The notes under the pieces: model-generated
Database searches by the model: none
What the model was told of the DNA's origin: nothing
What the model saw: only the letters and a program-made list of their open reading frames with translations
Shown here: piece after piece, positions 42,501 through 53,279 of the stretch
Numbering within the stretch: position 1 is the stretch's first letter
Layout: each line of letters opens with the position of its first letter
Source: Litoditis marina
Taxonomy: Eukaryota > Nematoda > Chromadorea > Rhabditida > Rhabditidae
Length of the DNA: 64,000 nucleotides
Direction: 5' to 3'
Assembly: GCA_964036275.1 (NCBI GenBank)
Contig: CAXIWQ010000359.1
Location: 1 to 64,000 of the forward strand
Position numbers and translations under genes: made by a program

Positions 42501-43565
42501 GCTTTGCGAGTGCTATGATGTTCGGTTCATTATTCATGAGTACAACACTGCACGGAGGTGTTCTCATTTATTTTCGCAGAACTTGACACTTGCGACATGA
42601 GTAAAACGTTTTATTTAGCTACCAACTTCCATTCAAAATTTGAAATAAATGATAAAAACTCTGTTTAGAATAACTAACCTGGCTGGGATCTTGTTGTCCG
42701 CGACCGCCTCCGCCGTTATCTCCACCCCATCCACCCTGGAATAAGTCGATAACAACTGATATCACTGAACTATCTAGACGACGATATTATAAATATATAA
42801 CTGACAAGTGCACGAAACATCTATCGTCTATAAGTTTATGTGAGCAAAACAGCAAATTTCTAATGCAGGTTCCCTAAATACAGCAGCACCAACCTGCTCG
42901 ATATCACAAATGCAAAGAAACTCGAAAAAAACAGTACAATGGCTGCCTACAATTACTAACCTGGCTGGGATCTTGATCCCCGCGACCGCCACCGCCTCTA
43001 CCCCCACCACCACCGCCGTGGCCGCCGCCGCCACCACCGCGACCAACCCCGCCGCCTCTTCCACCACCACCGTCGCCAAATCCGCCGTCATCGAATCCGG
43101 GAGGGCCTGTAAAAGAAGACTGTGTATTAACAACTTTCAGAACTCGCACGCGTTGAGACCTCATTTTACCTCCTGAAAATCAGCTATTCCAATCGAACCA
43201 AAGGCGCTGAATACGTATTGTCGCATTAGGGGGAAAAACATCATCTACAGACCGAACACTATACATGTGTAGTTTTGTTAAATGAGGTTGTAGCTAACAT
43301 TGTACATTCACATAAATATTAAAACGTTCGAGAGATCGAACAATTTTATTGAAAAAGCTAAAATTCAGTTATTTTCAAGTATTTCCGAGTACTTTAGTGA
43401 ATTCTTGATTTGAAGATGACACAAGAAATCATTCAAATTTTTCCTTATCCGTATGTTGTTGAAGAAACAAAAAAATAGCTGATAGGTCAAACCGTTACCT
43501 CTATTACCTTGGGCAAAAATCAATACAGCACATGATGCTAGTCGAATACAGGTTAGTGGGTGCAT
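39573..43565 (-). CDS. Secreted glycine-rich protein made of small similar exons
   Basis: Exon 1 (43499-43565) encodes a signal peptide (MHPLTCIRLASCAVLIFAQG). Further exons: 42961-43106 (PGFDDGGFGDGGGGRGGG and more), 42679-42735 (GGWGGDNGGGGRGQQDPSQ), 41325-41379 (GGWGGNNGGWGGSGGGRG), 40824-40868 (DFGNGGGRGGHGHG), 39938-39979 (RGGGHGGGRGGHG) and the last, 39573-39664, with a Trp/His-rich end HHWGQPYGWGK. Phases match along this path, giving about 168 residues after summing the exons. Secreted Gly-rich peptides of this form serve as antimicrobial or cuticle proteins in invertebrates; the role here is inferred. Near 41020-41060, 40255-40294 and 40495-40525 lie similar Gly-rich exon-like pieces that have lost a donor or the frame. 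Confidence 0.8.
39693..39760. mobile_element. MITE family 1 copy in the last intron of the glycine-rich gene
   Basis: TTGTAGTTTGATCTACG and GAATCAAACTACAAACACAG bound 68 bp. One of the best-preserved copies. Confidence 0.7.
40081..40143. mobile_element. MITE family 1 copy
   Basis: TGTAGTTTGATCTATA and GGGATTTAACTACAAACACAG bound about 63 bp in an intron of the glycine-rich gene. Confidence 0.6.
41500..41585. repeat. Cluster of GTCGCCGGCGAG motifs
   Basis: GGTCGCCGGCGAGGTCGCCGG and four further partial copies occur within 85 bases in an intron of the glycine-rich gene. A related single site, GAATCGCCGGCGACAG, is at 42247. The motif is a palindrome with CGCCGGCG at the core. Confidence 0.6.
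41723..41795 (-). repeat. tRNA-like sequence, possible tRNA-Cys pseudogene or SINE head
   Basis: On the minus strand TTAGTCCGACCATTAGAAG resembles an A box, a CCGCAGT loop would give anticodon GCA, and GTTGTGGGTTCGATTCC is a good B box and T-arm. The acceptor stem does not pair, so a working tRNA is unlikely. Confidence 0.4.
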
Positions 43566-43637
43566 TTTGTCCACCCTTGCTGTCTCTCAGTTTCCGTCTC
43601 CTTATATAGGGGGACAGTGTAAAGGGGCACGTCATGC

Positions 43638-43928
43638 AACTAGCCAGTTTCCCGCGCAGTTGGGCAATCAGAACGGAGAACATATAGTTACCCTAAAACA
43701 TTTCAGTGATCTATATGTAAACACACGTTTAGTCAAACTATGAGTCACAGAAATCGTGTGTTGGAAACGGCTATTATGATACGTTTTGCCGTGATTGTAC
43801 TTTGAACCAGGGGTAGCCGACCAGTTTCCCGTACAGTTGGGCGATCAGAACAAAGAAGATATAGTTTCACTGAAACATTTAGGTAATGTACACGTGAACA
43901 GAGGCGTTTGATCAAACTATGAGTCATG
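43638..43928. repeat. Tandem duplication (186 bp period) upstream of the glycine-rich gene
   Basis: The stretch from AGTTTCCCGCGCAGTTGGGC through GTCAAACTATGAGTCAC (about 43646-43748) is repeated at about 43832-43928 with moderate divergence. It begins about 80 bases upstream of the ATG at 43565, in the likely promoter region, and each copy ends in a MITE family 1-like GATCAAACTATGAG. Confidence 0.7.
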
Positions 43929-44044
43929 AAGAACGTGGATAAGAATCGTTGTGATAATATCATTTTGATACGGTTACTCATTCTCGTTCTGCTCTGATTG
44001 TAGTTTGATCCGGGTGAATTTCTAGTCATGTTACGTAATCAATT

Positions 44045-45370
44045 TCATGAATCCCGATGTGTTTTATGAGCAAGAAAAATAGTGATATCATCCGAAAAAA
44101 TTAAATGTTGGTCACATGAATTAGTCGAAAACTTCTTAACTTCATGAAAAACAGTATTCCGAATTTTCCTAAAAGTTTTCTCGCTCAAGCCACCCTGTGC
44201 CACTTTGGTGGGTCCCGGGCCCACTCGTAACGCCGGAAACTCGGTGAAGTCTGTCTTTTCGAACATGTAGAAATCGATTGAGTCCAAATGTTGTTTGTCT
44301 TTCATATTTTTCCAATGACAATTTTCCGGATCGGCAAAGTTACAGTCGAGGTCCGCGGCATGCCGCACCGCTTTTTTCTCGGAAAATCCTGGAATTATAA
44401 AAGTAATAATATTTATTGAACCATGTGATACTCGAAAAGTGAAAGATGAGATAAATATGCTATGTTTTTCACGCTTGCAGACTCACAGAGTATAACGTGT
44501 CAGATTAAGTTGTTTAGGCATAGTAGTAAAGTTTCCGGAAAATTTGTTCTAACTTTACGTAATAGTTTTCAACTTGCACATGTGATTTTTGTCGGAAAGT
44601 TTCAAAAACACGTTTCTGTCATTATTCTGAGATTCCATCAATAGTCTGGAAAACAATCATACGAGTTTGCAAATTAGAAACGTATCAATTGATGTTTAAG
44701 ACAAAAACAACACTAAAAGCCATGGAAAACATAAATATCAGAGTTTACTATAAAATATACTGTACCTGACTTCTGCAGTCCTCCCTTCACCCATTCTCCC
44801 AGATGGTCTTTTAATTTGTCTCTCTCCGCTCCGTAGCCCGGCATACAGCCCCATGCTGGAATGAAGAGAATAAAAAGAATGTTTTACAATGAGTATTTAT
44901 ACTAATAGTTTATATTTATAACTTTCATACTTATTCTATGTGTATAGGCATGTAGTGTGCTGTTGCTTCTCTTTTGACAGAGATACAGATCAGACCTACC
45001 ACAGTGTGAAGGTGAACTGTTGGATGAGTTTTTCCAATAGTTTCATAAAAAAAAACTCCGAACTATCTGTATGAGTCTCACTGGATCAGACTAACTTTAT
45101 ACTGAACGAACACTATCGTTATCTCTGTCTATAGCCCTAGCCTAGTGTTGACCAGTTATACTTCACGTGATCATCAGTACTTTTCACGTGATTATGGAAT
45201 ATAGAAAAACTTCTGTACGAAATATACACGATTGCTGTACCAAAGCATACCTGAGACCACTATGGCATCAACGAAATCCAGCAACGGCACCAATAGATCA
45301 ACACCAAAAATCAATAACTCGATCGATACAAACCTGTGTGAACGAGTATAGCTAGACAGAGGATCCTCAT
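44045..45370 (-). CDS. Small secreted protein with a MAM-like Cys/Trp block
   Basis: Exon 1 (45334-45370) encodes the signal-peptide start MRILCLAILVHT. Exon 2 (44766-44855) encodes GCMPGYGAERDKLKDHLGEW and more. Exon 3 starts at 44388 with GFSEKKAVRHAADLDCNFAD and contains NCHWKNMKDKQHLDSIDFYM and a block ending GPGPTKVAQG. Phases match across all three exons. The CNF...CHWKN...LDSIDF pattern looks like the start of a MAM-type extracellular domain as found in nematode secreted proteins. Exon 3 stays open to a stop at 44045, but a donor-like CACAGG|GTGGCT near 44195 suggests that a further exon could follow, and the residues after VAQG look less protein-like. The MAM domain is then incomplete. 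Exon 1 and its upstream region lie in the second palindrome and are duplicated at 47710. Confidence 0.65.
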
Positions 45371-46705
45371 CAGTGTGGGTATCTCTGGCTATCTCCCGTA
45401 GTTGGGACGAGTTGTGAACGGGTTAAGAGGGGGGGGGTTGGCGAATTGTGCGATGCGGGATCCGCTATTAGCATGTGCGGAAATTAGCTGAGAAACAGGG
45501 TGAAACACACATAGACATGACCTATGACCTTGGGGAGGTTAAGATATGGTCCTATCAATATGTAGAAGGACTACTACATTACGCATGTGAGCGTTGTGCA
45601 TGTTGATGTTCTTGAACCGGAAATTTGGTTTTCTGAAGGATCGGATTGTGTTTTGCGGTAAGAGTTTACTCAGACAGGTTTGCTAGACTATTAGGCGTTG
45701 AACACATTGAAAAGTTTCAACAACATACTAAAGGGGTCCCCGAACAGTGACTGAAATCATGAACCAACTGAATTGGACTTCTACTTGTTTTCTGTCATCC
45801 AACGAGTTCGAACAACTATACTGTGCATTTCTCTAAGCATGTTATGTGAACATCTCTTACAACCTTTTTAAAGATCAGCGAGTTCGATTGCGGACAAGTT
45901 TAAAATACAACTTTGTTAGTGATTTACTTTTCCTCTGAACTGATGGTATATCGTTCAGCTATATGTTCACAAAAATAAGTTTGTTTACTCGATGTACAAT
46001 TTGTTTGTGATACATTTCTAGTTGTTTTAACTGCGTGCATTTGGTAGCTGAACGTCTCAGAAAATCTTCGGACAAAACTCATGAAGCATAGTTTTTCTGC
46101 GCGAAACTCGAATGAACCTGACATGTCAATTTGCGATTTGCAATTTGTTTTGTGTTCGAAATTGCGCAGATCGAAAAAAGGCCGGACGGGATTCGGTTCA
46201 TATAGCCGGGAGACACCTTTTCAAGGTCCAGTTCTGAGTTTTTCTCGGTGCAACTTGAGCGACTGAAAAAACCAAGAACCCGTGCGAGATCATCGCAGTT
46301 ATTTCATAACAAGTGGTTGAAAACAATTGAGAAAAAATTTCTACTTACGGTGTACATAATTTCTTCTGTGTAGTTGAAAATTGAGATATCGAAGAGCCAG
46401 TGATAAGGACAATTAAACACACGCCTTTTTGGCCTCAGAAATCCCGGTGACAAAAAGTACTCTATTCAAGGATGTTAAACTGAATTCTCTTACCGTAATC
46501 ATTGAAAGACTGACTTTAAGATATTTGTATGGTGCTTCCAAACTCTTGTAAACATAGATTCTTGTTTACACCCAGCAAAATGCCATATAGTTACCTATGT
46601 AAACACCACCCCCTTTCCCGGTTTGTTTGTATTTGGTTGCTATGTACCATCTCCCTAGCAACCAACAGCGTTTGCGCCGGGTCACTCGCCTATGAGAGGT
46701 CAAAC

Positions 46706-46859
46706 ATGCTGTATTTCCCACGTATTATTGTACTTTTCCATGTTTTCGCGTCACTTGATCTCACGTTAGCAGAACAAGTGTGCATTGATAACGTGTTGTA
46801 CCATAGGACCGAGTCGTTGCTGCCAGCTTCAGGACCTTTTTGCGTGGTCAGTACTTCAA
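46706..46859 (+). CDS. Possible first exon of a secreted protein, in the palindrome spacer
   Basis: ATG 46706 opens a frame with a clear signal peptide (MLYFPRIIVLFHVFASLDLT, then LA before EQVCIDN) and runs 51 codons to a strong donor TCAA|GTGAGT at 46859. The ORF continues upstream to 46529, but the signal peptide supports this start. Any following exon would have to lie beyond the right arm; none was identified. It may be a first exon left without its gene, or part of one spliced across the arm. Confidence 0.45.
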
Positions 46860-47709
46860 GTGAGTGGATTTTTTATATTTTTTTTTGAGTTATTTTTTTA
46901 GAGTTCGATCTGCGCAATTTCGAACACAGAACAAATTGCAAATCGCAAATTGACATGTCAGGTTCATTCGAGTTTCGCGCAGAAAAACTATGCTTCATGA
47001 GTTTTGTCCGAAGATTTTCTGTAACGTTCAGCTACCAAATGCACGCAGTTAAAACAACTAGAAATGTATCACAAACAAATTGTACATCGAGTAAACAAAC
47101 TTATTTTTGTGAACATATAGCTGAACGATATACCATCAGTTCAGAGGAAAAGTGAATCACTAACAAAGTTGTATTTTAAACTTGTCCGCAATCGAACTCG
47201 CTGATCTTTAAAAAGGTTGTAAGAGATGTTCACATAACATGCTTAGAGAAATGCACAGTATAGTTGTTCGAACTCGTTGGATGACAGAAAACAAGTAGAA
47301 GTCCAATTCAGTTGGTTCATGATTTCAGTCACTGTTCGGGGACCCCTTTAGTATGTTGTTGAAACTTTTCAATGTGTTCAACGCCTAATAGTCTAGCAAA
47401 CCTGTCTGAGTAAACTCTTACCGCAAAACACAATCCGATCCTTCAGAAAACCAAATTTCCGGTTCAAGAACATCAACATGCACAACGCTCACATGCGTAA
47501 TGTAGTAGTCCTTCTACATATTGATAGGACCATATCTTAACCTCCCCAAGGTCATAGGTCATGTCTATGTGTGTTTCACCCTGTTTCTCAGCTAATTTCC
47601 GCACATGCTAATAGCGGATCCCGCATCGCACAATTCGCCAACCCCCCCCCCTCTTAACCCGTTCACAACTCGTCCCAACTACGGGAGATAGCCAGAGATA
47701 CCCACACTG

Positions 47710-47746
47710 ATGAGGATCCTCTGTCTAGCTATACTCGTTCACACAG
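47710..47746 (+). pseudogene. Mirror copy of exon 1 of the MAM-like gene
   Basis: ATG 47710 followed by the same 12 codons as the MAM-like gene's first exon (MRILCLAILVHT) and the same donor ACAG|GTTTGT. Its copied upstream sequence lies to the left, so any promoter would drive transcription rightward into the DNA before the Maverick polymerase block. The match ends 12 bases after the exon, at 47758, so no second exon came with it. Confidence 0.85.
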
Positions 47747-48469
47747 GTTTGTATCGATTGAGTCAATCTAGAGTCCAATCCCACTACCTGCACCATATCC
47801 AATTCTCGTTTTTTCTCAACCCACTACAAATAGTACAAATAGTAAATAGTTTGTAGTACAAATATATGAGTCTTATGAGTCGTTTATCATATTTGTATTC
47901 AGTCTCGTGGTTATTCTTATGATGATTATTGGCAAGGTGAGTATGGAATAATCGAATCTTTGTTGTACTGTGATGTCAACACGAGGCATACTTAAGCAAA
48001 TGTTGAACTAAAAGCGACGAGATCAAACTACAAAGACAGCGGCCACGGCAAGATGCACCGTCTAGGGTTGTTTTGAGAAGAACGAATTGATCATATTCAT
48101 GTTTTGCGTTCTGCCAACACATAAACATTGTCAAAATCGACAAGTTCATAGTACATAGTGGGATCGAATTACCGACACATCATGTTGGATCGAGTCACCT
48201 CTGGTTCCGCGAACGTAAGTTTAACTACATCTAACCATCCAGGTTTCAACGCTCTTCGAAAAGTAACCGTTCTCATATGCTACCATTCAGGTGGTACAAC
48301 TTGAGTATTACGTAGCAACTATCTAGGAGAAGTTCGCGGTAGTGTCTTGACATAAAATGAAAAGAAATAATATAACATAGTCGTTTTGCTTTGAAAACAT
48401 CTTGAAATTTACGAAAACTCGCTAGTCATTTATTGGTCAAAGCAACTTTTCAACAGTTCTCAGACTGGC

Positions 48470-48925
48470 ATGGATATTGTAGCTGGACTACAGCTTGTGG
48501 TATTGAATGGAGCTGGATGTGTAATGGCAATACTTGAAGTACTGGTGGTCGTCTATGTTTACAGGGGTAGGAGACTCATGGCTAACATTACTGCTGGAGA
48601 GAATATGAGTATAAGTTTATTGAGTGCGCCTTTTAAAGACCTCGTAGAGATAGAGAGTTGGAGAGACAGAGTGAGAGACAGAGTGAGAGATAAGGAAAGA
48701 ATAAGAGAGTATAAGTTGTTAAAGCATATGGGTGGAGTCTATCAAGTACAGTATGACAGACTCTGGACTGTCCCCAGATACATTCCATCAACCCTCTTTG
48801 ATGTTTCTGGACTACCGCCAGATACATTACATGACCCCTTTGATGTTTCTGGACTACCTGTCAACTGTCGATACTTACATTTGAAAGAGTTAAAACAAAA
48901 AACTACAGTTTCAAAAAAACATTAA
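48470..48925 (+). CDS. Membrane protein of the Maverick polymerase block, unknown function
   Basis: A 151-residue ORF has a long hydrophobic N-terminal segment (about residues 5-31, including VMAILEVLVVVYVY), a basic/charged middle (RDRVRDRVRDKERIREYK, residues about 66-83) and a C-terminal part in which FDVSGLP is repeated after 18 residues through a small tandem duplication (about 48799-48870). It ends 11 bases from the polymerase stop, with an AATTAAATAAATA stretch between them that could serve both mRNA ends. I do not recognise the family. It is either a Maverick accessory gene or cargo. Confidence 0.5.
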   Translation: MDIVAGLQLVVLNGAGCVMAILEVLVVVYVYRGRRLMANITAGENMSISLLSAPFKDLVEIESWRDRVRDRVRDKERIREYKLLKHMGGVYQVQYDRLWTVPRYIPSTLFDVSGLPPDTLHDPFDVSGLPVNCRYLHLKELKQKTTVSKKH

Positions 48926-48936
48926 TTAAATAAATA

Positions 48937-51900
48937 TCACTTGTATCCATAAGGTAAAGTAGAGTAGTCAGTCCCATAGCGTAGTTTATCCATCACAGGT
49001 CGAAGATTCTTCTGTTGATCCCGCGTGAAAACGTGTCCCAAAGTTTTCACAATCTGAGGACGGGAAGTTGTGATTTGGAGAACTTCCCTTTCCTTGACGA
49101 GTTTTTCAACTTGTTCAGCCATAGTATTGAAGTTAACAAGTTCAGATGTTTCCGAGTCAATCGTTATTCCTCTGGCTTTGACCACTTCCTTGAACTGCCC
49201 GGTTTCCACATTTTCCAGTTTGTATGAGTAGACTTTTGGACCGGTACTGACGAATGAGATTATCCGGTAACCTTCTGGAACTTCACTTTGCCATTTTCCA
49301 AGATAACTTCCACGTAGATCATCCAAGTTATCTTTTCCGGGCTCAGATAACATGACAACCGAATCGGTATCACAATAGATAGCCCTTTCCTGTAATCGAT
49401 TGAGGGCATCCCATAACATTAGTCGACCCATACAAGTAGTTATCGCTGCGATCGCACAGTTGGTGAAAGGTGGAGGTGTGACGAACTCGGCAATTTTCTT
49501 GTAAGATAACATGAGCATATCCCCTACCAGTGTTGAGCCTGTCAATTCCAGAGTATCATCATTCACAATTTGTCCAATCATATTATCAGTGTCCGGATCG
49601 TGAAATGTAGTTTCTATTTTCCCCGACTTTTCAGCAAACTTTCCCCATGAAGAGTTGATGGCCAATTTACTGATAGTTCTCAGAGGTAGATTTTTGCAAA
49701 CTTTTTCCTTTTCCATCCGAATTCCCTCGTTTCGGTCCAAATCATCAATTAGCTGGTCCTTTTCTTCTTCTGTCATATCAGATCTCGGCCATCCACTAGA
49801 CTCCATTTTGACCTTGATGAATTGATTGAGAAATTTTTTGAATAGATCCGAACCCCACTTTTCAGCGGGCCAGTGCCAGATTTCGTACACTTTCAATACT
49901 TTGTACCCATTTTCCAAAGCCTTCTCCAATTCAGCCTGGCATACAGTAGTGTGCAGGTATCTGTCAGCATCTTCTGTGTGCGTGCACTCACTATTCTCTC
50001 TGTTCAGCGCACAGCTGCGACACAGCGGAAATAAGAGTTTCCCATCATGTCTCATCGGAATAATTGGGTGAAGAAGATCGGTTGGTGGCAAAATATCCAT
50101 CATGTAGAATCCTTTGTATGGTAGCGGTAGAGTTAGTGGCTGGAACTCGGAGGTAATTACTTTTGGTTGCCCCATCGGCATGGGAGTATTGGAGAGCACA
50201 TAGGGATACATACTGTTGACGTCCAAGTGGTCGATAGTCTGATTCTTCTGTAGGTCTGGTTCAGACTTGAGACGATAGTTCTGAGTTCTCGCTCCACAGA
50301 AGGCATCTCGAATAACTAATCTTTCATGGTGAATGACCTCCTTGAAGAATTTTTTCATCTCCCGATTCGTTTTCACTTCTGCTTTGATATCGTGTTCCCA
50401 GACAATTTGAAGATTGTAACCTTTTTTTGAATAATTTCCAACCTTTCCATAGTTTCGCGATGAACATCTTGCATTGTTTTATAGTAGAACGGATGTTTCT
50501 TGGTTGCAACAGTATGCGTGGGACATCCATGTATCCAGCAGCCAAGGACCTCGATTACAGTATTCGTTGATTGATGGTAGGCATCCACTTTGATCTTGCG
50601 CCCATTATGCAAGAAGAAGTATTCGCCGCCGCGTAGAATATACTGTAGCTCAATATTGCGTTGTTTCTCGACCCATTGGATGTATTTGATAGCCAGTTTT
50701 GATTGAACATCGTTTGAGTGATAACCATTTTCAGGAAGGATTCCAACTTGACCAACTTTCATGTGTAAATGTTTGATCAGAAAGAAACTGAAAGATGCAA
50801 AAGTACACGAATGAATGATTGGATTGAATGTAGTCATATCCAAGCTGGCTTTCATATATTTGGCTAATCCCTGGTGGAGTAGAGAAACATCGCTCTCACA
50901 ATATGCATGTAGTTCGTTGTCAGCGTCAAATTGTGTAGTTTGATTCTCTTCATACCAGCGCGTGAATTGATCCCTCTCAGCTTTTTTCATTGTCTTTGGT
51001 GCGTAGAAATCGATTGGTGGGAGACCCGGCAGTGTCTTACCGTAATTAGCGGGATGGTTGAATAGATACGGGTAGGTTCCTTTCTTCTGATCTTCAAAAC
51101 CAAAGGCTTTGGGCATACTGGACAGCGACATTGGAAGGAAGAGACAAGAATCTTTGAATTTCAGGTTGTTTGTTTTAATTCTTTCGAACCGGGAACTTTC
51201 AACTGAAACAATTTCAATCCGTTTTTCACAATTTCAGGCTTGATTCCTCTCTCCAGTAGTGGGTGAATCAGGAAGTGTAGATCGAAACGTGAAGCGTTGT
51301 GGGCAATCACTATAGCATTGTCGAGAGACTTGTCGAATAGTAGAAAGTGCATGAATTTTTTCACAACGGAATCCTCTTCTTCATGAAATTCATGTTTGAA
51401 AAATCCTTTTCGCTGAGGTCCACAATTATTGCAGGCTACTGTTATAGGTAGAGTATAACAGTCGTGACACATTATTGAGTAACAAACATAGTTGGCCCAA
51501 TGTTCACGCCAGCTTTGCAAATCTTCACTGTTTTCAAGTTGGACAGTTTCGAAATCGTAGACCACAATTTTGAATTTCGATTGTTTTTCGTATTTCTTCT
51601 GAATATCGGCGGACGACGGTGGAACCCAACAGCAATCGTGGGTTTTCGGGTTAACGTGACTATTACAATCAGAGCAGTAGGCATTATTTCCACAAATATG
51701 TCCACCACGAATGTTTGCAGGTTTGTAGTCTCCGTTACAGTCAGGACAACGTTTAAATTTTGAACAGGTTGAAGTTCTGAATCGGCCATTCAAAGCTGTT
51801 CTGTGAGCATCGTAACACTCTTGCAGGTAAAATGTATAGTTACAGTCAGGGCACGTGAGGGGCTGGATGGGAGTTCCACGACAGCCTTTGCGGCGACATT

Positions 51901-52402
51901 TCTGACAAATACTAGCACATTTGTGACGATCAATACGGGTATAGGACTTATAACAATCTTTACAAATGGTTTTACCAATAGTGGTACGAGAAGGAATGAA
52001 AACATCATAATGGCCATTGAACAATGCAATTGATACCTTTTTTCCAGCGGTAGAGTTCTCCTGTCAAACTAGTGAATAAACCTTTGCCGGTGGTGCTCGA
52101 GAATATAGTTGAATGTTGTAGTTTGGTAGTAATTCCGCTATTTTGTTCAGATCATCTAGACCATAACTGTCTTTTGTAGTTGAGATACCACAATCATTCA
52201 GTAGATCACAGGCGGTATTTTTCCAGACTCTGAAATTTCTTCGGAATGTTTGTTGAAGATTTTTCAGCTCACGAGCATTTCCATTCCCCTGGGCAATATC
52301 GGAATCTAGCTTTGATCGAACTACTGTCAGAGGTAGTGAAAAAGTTTGTGATTGAGCTGGAACAGTGAATTTTAGCTTGAGCTGGGGGTCGAACATGGTC
52401 AT
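48937..52402 (-). pseudogene. PolB: Protein-primed DNA polymerase B of a Maverick, with three frame breaks
   Basis: About 1,150 codons in four open pieces: 52402-52064, 52024-51161, 51131-50373 and 50376-48937. The first two are in the same frame, separated by a single in-frame TGA at 52064-52066. The second and third are in different frames (break near 51150), as are the third and fourth (break at a run of seven A near 50430). Exonuclease motif I (YDFETVQ), II (AHNASRFDLHF) and III (YCESDVSLL) are present. In the last piece, polymerase motif A is DVNSMYP (residue 52), motif B is KLAINSSWGK (about 237) and motif C is YCDTDS (334). A Cys/His-rich region sits before the exonuclease domain. All catalytic residues remain, so the breaks are recent or are sequencing errors at homopolymers. 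Confidence 0.92.
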
Positions 52403-52574
52403 TGCAGGATAGGCGAATGAATTTTCAACCTTCTCATTTGCATATTAAAGAGGGAAGAAGGGAATAGTATGGCAAATGAAGAGGGTTCAGCCTCATTAGT
52501 GAACCACCCTCCGGGCATACCTAATTATTTACTCCTCCATCTGCAACCACAAACCACAATTTTCGTTTTCGAAT
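52403..52574. promoter_or_regulatory. Divergent intergenic region between polymerase B and the acidic gene
   Basis: The 172 bases separate two divergent starts (ATG 52402 minus, ATG 52575 plus), so both promoters should be here. It includes a TATTAAAG-type AT box near 52443 and a short GC-rich stretch (ACCCTCCGGGCATA) near 52505. No clear operator repeats were seen. Confidence 0.4.
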
Positions 52575-53279
52575 ATGTCTGCATCTATCGACTTTGATTA
52601 TACTGTATATTCACCCGTCAATGATAGACCAACTGATTTCTCAGATTTTCACCTGGAATATTGTAATGAACAAACACTTTATGAGGATTTGATTATATCG
52701 GATGATGCTTCTTCCAGTTATGAACCAGTCTGTAACATTACAAGTTTCAGTGATGATTACATCTCAAATATTAGTTTTGGACTGAATGATATTCTCACTG
52801 ATGATTATTATTCTATCGAGGAAATGAATCTCTACGACTCTTCTATGGATTTCGGTCAGTTTGATGATATATGTACTACGTCCCAATATACAATAGAAGA
52901 TCTGTCGGAATTTTTTCAAACCCCGCTCGATTTTGGGCAGCTTGAAGAGGAACCGTTCACAAATAACCTGGATTTAACAGGTGTATTATATTCCAACAGC
53001 CCAGATTAGAAGTATATCTCGTTTATACTTGGCTTTCTCTTTCTCTCTTCTCCCCCTCTCTCTCCCTATCTTTCTCGTCTTATCAGTGTATGTATTCAGA
53101 GTTCTCAGGAGCAGATCAGAAGGAGGATGGACCCGAGCAGGAAGATGAGAGTTCATTGGTTCGTCACAACTTTCATCGAGTAGGAAAAGGATCATATTGT
53201 ATGTTTTGTTTTCTGATTTCTATATGAATATATTTTATGAAACATGTTTTTTTCAGTCTATGAAAATTCTGAAAGGTGA
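52575..53279 (+). CDS. Acidic protein divergent from polymerase B, probably spliced; unknown family
   Basis: The unspliced ORF is 144 residues (to 53009), very rich in Asp, Glu, Ser and aromatic residues with almost no Lys or Arg, for example LYDSSMDFGQFDDI. A donor ACAG|GTGTAT at 52980, a strong pyrimidine tract, an acceptor ATTCAG at 53099, a donor TATT|GTATGT at 53198 and an acceptor TTTTTTTCAG at 53256 give three exons (52575-52980, 53100-53198, 53257-53279). They stay in frame and end GSYFYENSER, about 175 residues. The second exon continues the acidic character, which supports splicing. Acidic/aromatic proteins of this kind resemble transcription activation domains or DNA mimics, but no function can be assigned. 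Confidence 0.5.

Larger units (their letters stand above)
45322..47758. repeat. Second palindrome, arms 854/853 bp, spacer 730 bp
   Basis: The left arm 45322-46175 and right arm 46906-47758 are near-identical inverted copies; for instance 45924-46124 and 46955-47155 read as the same 66-residue frame with one change. The left arm contains exon 1 and the upstream region of the MAM-like gene; the right arm carries them in mirror image. The unique spacer 46176-46905 holds a possible signal-peptide exon. The near identity indicates a recent event or gene conversion between arms. Confidence 0.93.

Noticed and set aside
43150..43170. Possible 3-base microexon GAG between TTTTCAG and GTAAAA in the glycine-rich gene
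   Set aside because: Would keep the frame, but the evidence is three bases; exon 1 can splice directly to the 43106 exon in phase.
42910..43176. Plus-strand Ala/Thr-rich frame and minus-strand Val/Ala-rich frame over the glycine-rich exon
   Set aside because: By-products of GGN codon repeats; the Gly frame has splice borders and phase on its side.
51472..52033. Several overlapping ORFs opposite or beside the polymerase exonuclease region
   Set aside because: They lie in other frames of the polymerase pseudogene and lack any family pattern.
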